From positions 1-49,413 of the forward strand of contig JAUWKS010000023.1 in assembly GCA_030614005.1 (NCBI GenBank): a stretch of 49,413 nucleotides of DNA, given 5' to 3'. Positions 42,628 to 49,413 of this stretch are shown one piece after another (the first letter of the stretch is position 1; each line of letters starts with the position of its first letter). The stretch is from Candidatus Heimdallarchaeota archaeon. GTDB taxonomy: Archaea > Asgardarchaeota > Heimdallarchaeia > JABLTI01. The translations under genes were made by a program, and so were the position numbers. The notes under the pieces were generated by a model. It made no database searches. It worked only from the letters and a program-made list of their open reading frames with translations, and was not told the DNA's origin.

Positions 42628-43089
42628 ATGACTCTCAATCCAGAACAAATTGCTAACGAAATAAACGAAACTGAAAACAAAGTAATTTTTATTGCAGGTA
42701 TATTTGAAGAATTCTTTGCTTTCAATATTGCAAATGATTTTAATTACTCATATTTGGACTTTGATTCTTTTCTGAAAGATAATAAAATTGATTCTCGATT
42801 ATTCACAAGTTCTGAAAAAGAAACAAACATTCGAATTAGTATAGATAACTGGACACAAAAAAAGGCTTACGCAGAACAAAAGGGTACAATAATTGTAGAT
42901 GATTTTAATTTGAACAATATTGATACTCTCTTAACTAAGAGCCTTCTGAATCAAGAAATGCTTTATCTGTCAAAAAATAATGATCGTTTAAAAACAAAAT
43001 TGGTTTTTATCGTAGATACAAAAGAGAATACCTTAGAAGATCAAGTGTTAGATAAAATTTTAACAAATTGTAAAATAATCTATTATTGA
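42628..43089 (+). CDS. Hypothetical protein, ATPase-like layout without P-loop
   Basis: 153 residues, not recognised. The strand order is NKVIFIAGIFEEF (about 18-30), SYLDFDSFL (about 44-52), GTIIVDDFNL (about 86-95, a Walker-B-like strand with D91) and TKLVFIVDTK. This resembles small ASCE-type ATPases, such as BrxF of BREX systems, but the glycine-rich P-loop and lysine are absent, so ATP binding is unlikely. The similarity could be coincidental. The gene lies 82 bp before the MutY-like gene on the same strand and 129 bp after another small unknown. Confidence 0.55.
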   Translation: MTLNPEQIANEINETENKVIFIAGIFEEFFAFNIANDFNYSYLDFDSFLKDNKIDSRLFTSSEKETNIRISIDNWTQKKAYAEQKGTIIVDDFNLNNIDTLLTKSLLNQEMLYLSKNNDRLKTKLVFIVDTKENTLEDQVLDKILTNCKIIYY

Positions 43090-43171
43090 TTTTCTGATTT
43101 TAAATGAATGATTCACTTGTATTAGATGTCAAAGTACTATTTTAGTTGAGAAAATTCACTACTGATGAAAA

Positions 43172-43975
43172 ATGAACGCTGTCAAAAAGAACAAAGAACA
43201 AAAATTTCAAAAGAAAGTGTTCAACTGGTGGAAGGAAAACAAACGAGATCTTCCTTGGAGAAAAACAATAAATCCATATTATATTATGATCGCAGAAATA
43301 ATGTTACAACAAACACAGGTAAATCGCACAATAGAAAAGTATAATGAATTTATAGAAAGATTTCCAACAATAGAAAGCTTGGTTGAAGCTGAAATAGTAG
43401 AGGTATTGCGATATTGGTCTGGTTTAGGTTATAATAGAAGAGCACTCTGGTTGCATAATGCAGCAAAACAAATAATAGAAAAAGGTTCTTTTCCAAAGAC
43501 TCCGGAAGAATTAGTGAAACTGAAGGGAATTGGATCATACACTTCGAGGTCAATACTTATTTTTGCTTTCAATGAAGATTTAGCAACGATAGATACAAAT
43601 ATTCGAAGAATATTGGTTGCAGAAAAATTTGCTGAAGAAAATGCCCCTGAAAAGGAATTGTTAAAGATTGCGAGTAAACTGTTGCCAGTTGGAAGGTCTA
43701 GAGATTGGCACAACGCATTAATGGACTATGGATCATTAGAATTAACTGCTGCAAAAACAGGTATTAAACCAATCTCAAAACAACCAAAGTATAAATCTTC
43801 GAAAAGGTTTTATCGAGGGGTTATTGTGAAATTTTTCACAAGAAAAGAGACAGCTGACGCAATAGAAATCGCAGAGAATTGTGAAATACCAATTGAACAA
43901 TTGGACGAAATTCTTCAATCGCTGCAAAAAGATGGATTAATAAAAAAAGACGATAATAATTATTCTCTACCATAA
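43172..43975 (+). CDS. MutY-like HhH-GPD DNA glycosylase lacking the Fe-S cluster
   Basis: 267 residues. The MutY pattern is strong: RDLPWRKT near residue 21, AEIMLQQTQVNR (about 35-48, catalytic Glu equivalent), WSGLGYNRRALWLH (about 82-95), the helix-hairpin-helix LKGIGSYTSRSIL and the catalytic aspartate in ATIDTNIRRIL (about 128-138). Where MutY and EndoIII carry four Fe-S cysteines after MDYG, this protein has none (ELTAAKTGIKPISKQPKY). The C-terminus has a winged-helix-like tail (EIPIEQLDEILQSLQKDGLI) in place of the NUDIX-like domain. It should remove mispaired adenine or a related base. MutY proteins without Fe-S cluster are known in some anaerobes. Confidence 0.88.
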   Translation: MNAVKKNKEQKFQKKVFNWWKENKRDLPWRKTINPYYIMIAEIMLQQTQVNRTIEKYNEFIERFPTIESLVEAEIVEVLRYWSGLGYNRRALWLHNAAKQIIEKGSFPKTPEELVKLKGIGSYTSRSILIFAFNEDLATIDTNIRRILVAEKFAEENAPEKELLKIASKLLPVGRSRDWHNALMDYGSLELTAAKTGIKPISKQPKYKSSKRFYRGVIVKFFTRKETADAIEIAENCEIPIEQLDEILQSLQKDGLIKKDDNNYSLP

Positions 43976-44010
43976 AAAAAACAGAGAAGATAGATGAAAA
44001 GTCATCTATC
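43974..44010 (-). terminator. Hairpin plus T8 ending the large surface protein gene
   Basis: GATAGATGA (43989-43997) pairs perfectly with TCATCTATC (44002-44010) around a 4-nt loop. Read on the minus strand it is followed by TTCTCTG and T8 (43974-43981). It ends the 44029-47175 transcript and sits against the end of the convergent MutY-like gene. Confidence 0.75.
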
Positions 44011-44028
44011 AATATGTATTGTTGAAAA

Positions 44029-47000
44029 CTAATCATCTGTTTGTTCTGGATCAATAACTTCCTCTTGTGCATCATCAGCAGATGAGGAACTTATATCAGG
44101 TAATGAGAATGTTTCAGTAGAACTCTCATCAACAATTTCAGGTTCGTGAGGAGGTAAAGATTGAGTTTCTTTCGCAACGGAAATTTCTTCCAAATCAGCT
44201 AGAAGTGTAGAATATTCTTCGTCAAGTTTAGTCAATTTCAGTTTTAAAGCTGCTTTGCGATCAGCAATAATTTTCTTTTTGAGACCTTTGATTGCAGAGT
44301 TTTTTACCGCAGAAGATTTTTCATCTCTGAAATGAGAAATTTCTTTTTTATAGAGCTGAATACTGTCTTCAAGATCTTCCTCTGAAGCTAACCAAATAGT
44401 ATTACCAGAAAGAGCAATCTTGTAATCTTTGGAATGCTCAACAACTAGTTGCTTAATTTGTCCCTTGTTAAGTTTCTTGTCAAGGTATTGTGTGATTTCT
44501 TTGGCAGAAAGGCTAACCTTTCCTTTTGATCTCTGAGTTTCTATGTATCTGAACATACGTTGTTCGGGACGAGTATAACGATATGTTAACAAGAAAATAA
44601 CTAAAATTGCTATTAACAATATTGCACTACTAAGACCAATAGACAAAGCAAGAAGATTTCTGCGAGTAACAGGAGTGCTATCAGCATTAAGTGGATCAGA
44701 ACCAGCATTGATTTCTTCAGCATCGCTAAAGGAATCACTGTCGGTATCATACTTGTTAGGATCTGTTCCATAAATCTTAACTTCGTCTCCATCTGATAAA
44801 GTATCGTTGTCACTGTCAGCATCGAAAGGATCGGTATCTGCAGCATACTCTTCAAGATTAGTCAATCCATCTGTATCCGGATCTTCTGAAGCATCATCAA
44901 CAAAGGGGTCAGTACCAACATTATGTTCCCACAAATCATCCATTCCATCTCCGTCGGTATCTGCATTGTGAGGATTAGTGCCAATAGTATATTCTTCTAC
45001 ATTAGATAACCCATCTCCGTCTGAATCGAGATTCCCGTCAGCAACAAGAGGATTGAATCCTTGGTCAACTTCGTAGCCATCTGGCATTCCATCTCCGTCG
45101 GTATCTGCAACCATTGGATCAGTATGAAGGTTGTATTCTTCTAAATGAGTAAGGCCATCTGAATCGTTATCATCTCCAATGTCGTTTCTAAGAGGATTTG
45201 TACCCCAAGTTACTTCCCAAAGATCACCTAATGAATCACCATCTGTATCAGTTGAATTAGCAAAAGTTGAATAGGTAATAATTTCATCATAATCATCCAA
45301 ACCATCGCCATCCGAATCTGAATCGAGAGGATTACTATAATACAGTTTAACTTCATCTCCATCTCTTAATCCGTCTCCATCGGAGTCGCTGTTAAGTGGT
45401 TTGTTTGTTAAAATGTATCCAGTAGTGTTTGCATAAGGATTTGTTGGCCAGTAGATGCCGTAAAGCTCTTCTCCATCTGTTAAGTCGTCAGCGTCTGTAT
45501 CTGGGTTGTTAGGGTTAAGACTGAGATTATATTCATCGATATTAGAAACAGAGTCTCCATCTAGATCAGAAAGAGAATCGTCGAGTAAAGGATCAAGACC
45601 ATATTTAACTTCAAAATCATCATCCATACCATCGATATCAGTATCAACAACAGTCGGATCAGTAAGATGGGTTAGATATTCATCTCCATCTGTTAAACCA
45701 TCACTGTCGGTGTCAATATCTGTAGGATCAGTGAAGATATTTCCAGTCGTTATGTTGGCATTAGGGCTTGTTGGATAATACAAACCAAGAGTTTCATTTC
45801 CATCTAGTAAACCATCGCTGTCGGTGTCGTTATTTAATGGATTTGTGATAAATCCGTCGAATCCAATAATAATTTCTTCTCCATCTTTCAAGAAGTCAGC
45901 ATCTGTATCATTATTATTTGGATCTGTTAAATAATCGAAAACTTCGTCACCATCAATTATCTGGTCATCGTCAGTATCGTCTTTAGTTTCATCTGTAAGA
46001 TAAACATTAATTTCATCACCATCGTATAAGCGATCTCCATCAGAATCTAACTCAACAACTTTGAGACCATCTGCTCCATCTGCGTAATAACAGTATTCAT
46101 CTAGAACGAATGTTCCAAGATTGTAAGATGTGCCATCATTTCCATCATCAAAAGTACCAACAATACCATCGATAACTGGTATACTTCTATCTGTAATATT
46201 GAAAATTTTTAATCCATCATTCCGATATGTTACAAATGCTTTATTCCCTTCAAGTGAGACACTTGATGCATAAGATTCATTAACATATCTATATTCTGAA
46301 GGGCAAACTGGGTTTTGAGGAATCCAAACTGCTACAATAAAGAAACCATTTTGATCGGTGACATAAGCGTATCTTGCTGTATTATCAAAATCAACTTCTA
46401 AACTAAATGGATCACTTAAATCTGAAGTAAAAGAACCAGTTAAACTTGGAGTGACTGGATTTGCTACGCTAATTATTTCCAAACCCCAATTTCTGTAAGT
46501 AATAAATGCGTATTCTTCTCCTCCATCTTCTTTCTTAACAATATCTCGAGCATACTCACCGTTATAATAACCAGAACCAATTTTGGTTGGCGTAGTTGGT
46601 TCGACAAAAGAAACCAATACAAGCCCTTGGTAACCACAAGCTAAGTACGCATAATGTTCATCAATATCAATAGCTAACGTTTGATTTGTGCCAATAAGAA
46701 AATTATTTTCTTGACCAACAACATTTGGACTAGCTTTGTTACCTAAGTCTAAAATGACAATACCATTTATTCCATAAGCTAAATAAGCGAAATCATCTGC
46801 TAACACGAAATCGTAGCAGATAGCTGAAGCACTAACATAAAATCCTACAAGAGTAATATCGGATATATTACTGACATCTAAGATTCTGAATCCATTTGAT
46901 CCATCTGCAACAAATGCGAAATCGTCTACAACAATGACTTTGTGAACTGTTCCTGAATCGGACCAATTTCCTACTTTACTATAAATATGACTAAATCCAC

Positions 47001-47175
47001 CTGTTACTTCAAATTCAACAGAATCTTGAATTGTTTCTGCAACCGCAATTTCTATATTAAACGAGTCTTGATTATTTGCTGAGCCATCTGCAATTTGCTG
47101 TTGGAACATACAAGTTACAATAACAATTGCCATAATGGACTTCAGAATTTTTGTTTTATTTACACTTAAAGTCAT
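44029..47175 (-). CDS. Large surface protein: LVIVD propeller, calcium repeats, transmembrane helix, cytoplasmic tail
   Basis: 1048 residues. A signal peptide lies at about 9-33. Residues about 55-385 carry six to eight LVIVD beta-propeller units (FAFVADGSNGFRILDVSN, AYLAYGINGIVILDL, KAFVTYRNDGLKIF). Residues about 385-830 are about 16 thrombospondin type 3-like calcium repeats (DTDSDGLTDGDEY, DSDGDGLDDYDE, DTDGDGMPDGYE). One transmembrane helix spans about 840-865. A cytoplasmic tail of about 180 residues follows with a winged-helix-like patch (VSLSAKEITQYL...QIKQLVVEHSK), a coiled coil (about 930-1000) and an acidic end. It looks like a stalked receptor or adhesin. The tail suggests signalling into the cell. 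It is related to the 24930-26363 protein. Confidence 0.85.
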   Translation of the reverse strand: MTLSVNKTKILKSIMAIVIVTCMFQQQIADGSANNQDSFNIEIAVAETIQDSVEFEVTGGFSHIYSKVGNWSDSGTVHKVIVVDDFAFVADGSNGFRILDVSNISDITLVGFYVSASAICYDFVLADDFAYLAYGINGIVILDLGNKASPNVVGQENNFLIGTNQTLAIDIDEHYAYLACGYQGLVLVSFVEPTTPTKIGSGYYNGEYARDIVKKEDGGEEYAFITYRNWGLEIISVANPVTPSLTGSFTSDLSDPFSLEVDFDNTARYAYVTDQNGFFIVAVWIPQNPVCPSEYRYVNESYASSVSLEGNKAFVTYRNDGLKIFNITDRSIPVIDGIVGTFDDGNDGTSYNLGTFVLDEYCYYADGADGLKVVELDSDGDRLYDGDEINVYLTDETKDDTDDDQIIDGDEVFDYLTDPNNNDTDADFLKDGEEIIIGFDGFITNPLNNDTDSDGLLDGNETLGLYYPTSPNANITTGNIFTDPTDIDTDSDGLTDGDEYLTHLTDPTVVDTDIDGMDDDFEVKYGLDPLLDDSLSDLDGDSVSNIDEYNLSLNPNNPDTDADDLTDGEELYGIYWPTNPYANTTGYILTNKPLNSDSDGDGLRDGDEVKLYYSNPLDSDSDGDGLDDYDEIITYSTFANSTDTDGDSLGDLWEVTWGTNPLRNDIGDDNDSDGLTHLEEYNLHTDPMVADTDGDGMPDGYEVDQGFNPLVADGNLDSDGDGLSNVEEYTIGTNPHNADTDGDGMDDLWEHNVGTDPFVDDASEDPDTDGLTNLEEYAADTDPFDADSDNDTLSDGDEVKIYGTDPNKYDTDSDSFSDAEEINAGSDPLNADSTPVTRRNLLALSIGLSSAILLIAILVIFLLTYRYTRPEQRMFRYIETQRSKGKVSLSAKEITQYLDKKLNKGQIKQLVVEHSKDYKIALSGNTIWLASEEDLEDSIQLYKKEISHFRDEKSSAVKNSAIKGLKKKIIADRKAALKLKLTKLDEEYSTLLADLEEISVAKETQSLPPHEPEIVDESSTETFSLPDISSSSADDAQEEVIDPEQTDD

Positions 47176-47392
47176 TGTTTGAAAGTCTCCTATATAGATA
47201 ATATCGGATTCTTTTTTTTGTTATCCTTTTCTAGGATGTTTTTGCTTTAAAAAAGCATTTCCCTATTTGAATTTTTAGTCATTCTTGTAGTTGTTATTCT
47301 GTATTTTCAGCTGAAACCAAGTATATCTTTTTTAGACCTATTTTGCAGCAGCTTCTAGATTACTCCTCCGTTGAGTGGTTAATTTAAATAAA

Positions 47393-47506
47393 ATGATAAT
47401 TGGGGCAACAAGATTCTTAGGGTCGCATATTGTTGACGAAATAATTAAAAATGATAATCAAGTGACTGCTTTAGTAAGAAAAACAAGTTGCACTTCATCT
47501 CTATGA
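47393..47506 (+). pseudogene. Truncated NAD-dependent epimerase/SDR fragment
   Basis: A 37-codon frame (ATG 47393, TGA 47504) reads MIIGATRFLGSHIVDEIIKN and then QVTALVRK. This is the first beta-alpha-beta unit of an NAD(P)-binding epimerase or dehydratase (usual G-x2-G-x2-G becomes GATRFLG). The rest of the domain is missing downstream, where the amidohydrolase gene begins 44 bp later. It is a remnant of a deleted gene. It is the only recognisable content of the 375 bp gap between the surface protein and the amidohydrolase. Confidence 0.6.
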
Positions 47507-47550
47507 TCATTATTGGAGATTTGCTACATCTTAATTAAGAAAGGTAGATT

Positions 47551-48405
47551 ATGAGACAAGTCAAAAAGGAAGATAAAAAAATGATTATAGATGGTCATGC
47601 ACACGCTCTTGGTGAATTTTCTAACGTTGAGTCGATAAAAACTATTCTCGATGAATTAAAAGTGGATAAAATAGTTCTCTGCCCAGGTTCAAGTGAAGAC
47701 CCCACTATTACACCAATAAAACCAAAAATAAAAGGCAATTTCATCACTAAAAATGCTAGAATAGTCTTTGTATCAAATATTTTTCTTCGACGATATAGCA
47801 AAGGTATGGGAGACAGAGATGCCGGCAATCAATATGTTCACTCATTAGTTGAAAAATTACCTGAAAGAATAATCCAGTTTTATTGGGTAAATTTCTTTAG
47901 AGAAGATTATTTTGAAGAATTAAGAGAAAAATTCTCTAAATGGAAATTCAAAGGATTGAAACTTCATCAATGCGTGTTGCCATTTTCAAATGATAGTGAA
48001 GATATGGAAAAATTATCACAATTTGCTGCGGAAAACAACTTGCCTATTTTCATTCATATATTTAATCCAAAAGAAGCAGATAAATTAGTTGGACTTGGTA
48101 GAAAACATCCGAAAACAAATTACATAATTGCTCATATGATGGGTTTAGAGAATGTTATTAGCAAAGGCAAGGATCTGAAGAATTTCTATTTCGATATTTC
48201 AACTTACTATATTGTTAGTAATCAACGCATAAAAAAAGCCATAAAGTTTTTTGGAGCTGATCACGTTCTCTTAGGTTCTGATTCCCCATTAGGTTATGAT
48301 AATCTAAAGAACAATATCAAAAAAATAAAAAAAATGGATATTCCTAAAGAACAGAAGGAACTTATTCTAGGTAATGGAATAGCAAAACTGCTAGATATTC
48401 AATAA
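47551..48405 (+). CDS. Amidohydrolase family protein (TIM-barrel)
   Basis: 284 residues of the amidohydrolase-2 type. The N-terminal metal motif IIDGHAHALGE (about 12-22), GLKLHQCVLPF (about 140), IFIHIFNPKE (about 170), NYIIAHMMG (about 193-201) and LLGSDSPLGYDN (about 244-255) are the family's metal and catalytic landmarks. Relatives are decarboxylases and hydrolases of small organic acids; the substrate is not deducible. A Shine-Dalgarno-like AAAGG precedes ATG 47551; ATG 47581 just before the metal motif is the alternative. It follows a broken epimerase fragment. Confidence 0.85.
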   Translation: MRQVKKEDKKMIIDGHAHALGEFSNVESIKTILDELKVDKIVLCPGSSEDPTITPIKPKIKGNFITKNARIVFVSNIFLRRYSKGMGDRDAGNQYVHSLVEKLPERIIQFYWVNFFREDYFEELREKFSKWKFKGLKLHQCVLPFSNDSEDMEKLSQFAAENNLPIFIHIFNPKEADKLVGLGRKHPKTNYIIAHMMGLENVISKGKDLKNFYFDISTYYIVSNQRIKKAIKFFGADHVLLGSDSPLGYDNLKNNIKKIKKMDIPKEQKELILGNGIAKLLDIQ

Positions 48406-48510
48406 TTCGCATCGTAGAAGATTTTTTTATTATAATCAAAGCAAATTGTAATTGATTTCTTAAGAAATAGAAAGACCAGTTTTTAATAAAATGGCGCAAA
48501 GCTATTCATT

Positions 48511-49200
48511 ATGACAAAAAGAGATGAACAAACAAATATTCTGAAGCTGCCTGCCCTCCAAAAATGGGTCAATGAAAATGGAGAAGTTGATTATATCAAA
48601 TTAAATGAATCGAAAGAATTCTGGAAACAGCTTGCAATAATTGAGAATTATGATTTAAAAAACAAAAATAGGGAAGAAAGATTCGCTTTTTGGTTGAATG
48701 CTTATAATTTCATTACTATTAAAAGCGTTTTAATTGAATTGAAGAAAAAGCCTGTATGGAAAGGAAATCTTACACTGGTTTCAAAATTGAGATTTTTTAT
48801 TTTACGAAAACATAACGTAGCAAGAGATAGATATAATCTCAATTCGATAGAACACAATAAAATACGAAAAGGATTCAAAGATCCAAGAATTCATTTTGCA
48901 ATAAATTGTGGGAGTGCAAGCTGCCCATACTTGCCAAATCAGTTATTTACATCAAAAAATTTGGAAAAAATGTTAGATGGATTAACGAATTTTTTCATAA
49001 ATTCTAATGCAAATGTTTGTTATGATGAAAAATTAAATCTTCTTTATCTGAACAAAATTTTTGATTGGTATTCAAAAGACTTTACAAGAGATGGTGGAAT
49101 AAAGAAATTTATCGCAAAATATTGGAAAGGTCCAATTGATAAACTTGAGAATTCAAAAATATACTTTAAAAAATACAAATGGCAGGTAAATGCACAATAA
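48511..49200 (+). CDS. DUF547 domain protein
   Basis: 229 residues of the DUF547 type. Clear marks are EERFAFWLNAYNFITIKSVL (about 51-70), the middle VARDRYNLNSIEHNKIRKGF and IHFAINCGSASCPYLP (about 128-143) with its conserved Cys pair. DUF547 proteins occur widely, including plants and bacteria, and their role is unknown; a papain-like or transglutaminase-like fold has been proposed. No signal peptide is present here. It follows the amidohydrolase by 105 bp in the same direction. Confidence 0.88.
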   Translation: MTKRDEQTNILKLPALQKWVNENGEVDYIKLNESKEFWKQLAIIENYDLKNKNREERFAFWLNAYNFITIKSVLIELKKKPVWKGNLTLVSKLRFFILRKHNVARDRYNLNSIEHNKIRKGFKDPRIHFAINCGSASCPYLPNQLFTSKNLEKMLDGLTNFFINSNANVCYDEKLNLLYLNKIFDWYSKDFTRDGGIKKFIAKYWKGPIDKLENSKIYFKKYKWQVNAQ

Positions 49201-49260
49201 CCTTGCATTTGAAGAAATTTTTTTACCTATCTTTTCAGAAGTGATTCATGGTCTATCTTG

Positions 49261-49331
49261 GTTAACGCACTCTTAAAGAGTTGGTGTTAACGTTTGACTT
49301 TCTGCGAGTCCGCCCAACTCCCGTGAGGGAG
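49261..49331. other. Hairpin-rich GC-richer non-coding segment
   Basis: GTTAACGC (49261-49268) plus ACTCTT (49269-49274) pair with AAGAGT (49276-49281) and GTGTTAAC (49284-49291), a 14-bp stem with one small bulge. CTCCC (49318-49322) pairs with GGGAG (49327-49331) around GTGA, a GNRA tetraloop on the plus strand. CGTTTGAC occurs twice (about 49291 and 49339). No reading frame covers it. It could be part of a structured RNA gene cut by the window edge. Confidence 0.4.
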
Positions 49332-49361
49332 GAACTTTCGTTTGACGTTTGGCTGTATATC

Positions 49362-49403
49362 GCTAAAAAACTTCTCTCGAAAGACTCGAATATCTTTCAA
49401 GAG
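49362..49403 (-). terminator. Minus-strand hairpin plus T6 for a gene beyond the right edge
   Basis: CTCTCGAAAGA (49374-49384) pairs with TCTTTCAAGAG (49393-49403) with one mismatch. On the minus strand it is followed by AAG and T6 (49362-49367). It would end a transcript coming from right of the window. Confidence 0.5.
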
Positions 49404-49413
49404 TCGTTGCCTG

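Noticed and set aside
44700..46050. DNA tandem repeat array or CRISPR-like region
   Set aside because: The near-regular GATTCATCATCATC-type periodicity is the coding of degenerate thrombospondin type 3 repeats, not direct DNA repeats with unique spacers.
49261..49413. RNase P RNA or SRP RNA fragment
   Set aside because: A GAAAGTTCC-like string on the minus strand resembles part of the RNase P core, but the CR-I and CR-V pairing could not be completed, so no family is claimed.

Overview
The window is AT-rich, gene-dense archaeal DNA. Several features point to an Asgard archaeon: a profilin (19871-20254), a cluster of roadblock/LC7 proteins with a small GTPase (31897-35081), a folliculin-like longin-DENN protein (281-1543), an archaeal-type ValRS, Ftr of the tetrahydromethanopterin pathway, a ThiR-type regulator, and LVIVD/thrombospondin-type-3 surface proteins. 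A Heimdallarchaeia-like lineage is my guess; no rRNA or other phylogenetic marker is visible to fix it. No tRNA, rRNA, CRISPR array or intact insertion sequence was found.

Layout. 1-4.0 kb: folliculin-like protein, a stand-alone CheY receiver, and leuC-leuD. 4-10.3 kb: mostly unknown proteins, including a PRC-barrel/helical protein, a NurA-like protein, a tail-anchored-looking small protein and a tandem pair of winged-helix paralogues. 10.5-20.3 kb: a plus-strand run of VTT membrane protein, TPR protein, UPF0173 hydrolase, zinc-binding membrane protein, ThiR, a secreted S8 protease and profilin. 20.3-31.8 kb: a 1062-residue coiled-coil protein, a dolichol/phytol-kinase-like protein, a thioredoxin, a LVIVD surface protein, a TrmB-like regulator, two TM2 microproteins with duplicated promoters, a HEAT protein, a structured leader candidate and valS. 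31.9-35.1 kb: minus-strand V4R - roadblock x4 - GTPase cluster, whose V4R gene carries an in-frame UGA. 35.3-38.7 kb: DUF6884-like, SLOG-wHTH and HD-phosphohydrolase genes (nucleotide or defence flavour). 38.7-49.2 kb: ftr, a metallo-beta-lactamase/rhodanese fusion, a MutY-like glycosylase without Fe-S cysteines, a 1048-residue surface protein, a broken epimerase fragment, an amidohydrolase and a DUF547 protein. The right edge (49261-49413) is non-coding, relatively GC-rich and full of hairpins.

How the genes may work together. The most striking theme is small-GTPase regulation. V4R shares its fold with TRAPP/Bet3 subunits, roadblock proteins are known GTPase partners (MglB, LAMTOR), and folliculin is a longin-DENN GTPase regulator in eukaryotes. 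Having a folliculin-like protein, five GTPase-regulator-type proteins, a GTPase and a profilin within 35 kb suggests part of an ancestral GTPase/cytoskeleton toolkit. A functional link between these loci is inference only.

Translation starts often follow a GAGG(T) Shine-Dalgarno with about 7 nt spacing, and TTG and GTG starts are common. This pattern was used to refine several starts. Simple hairpin-plus-T-tract ends are frequent between genes.
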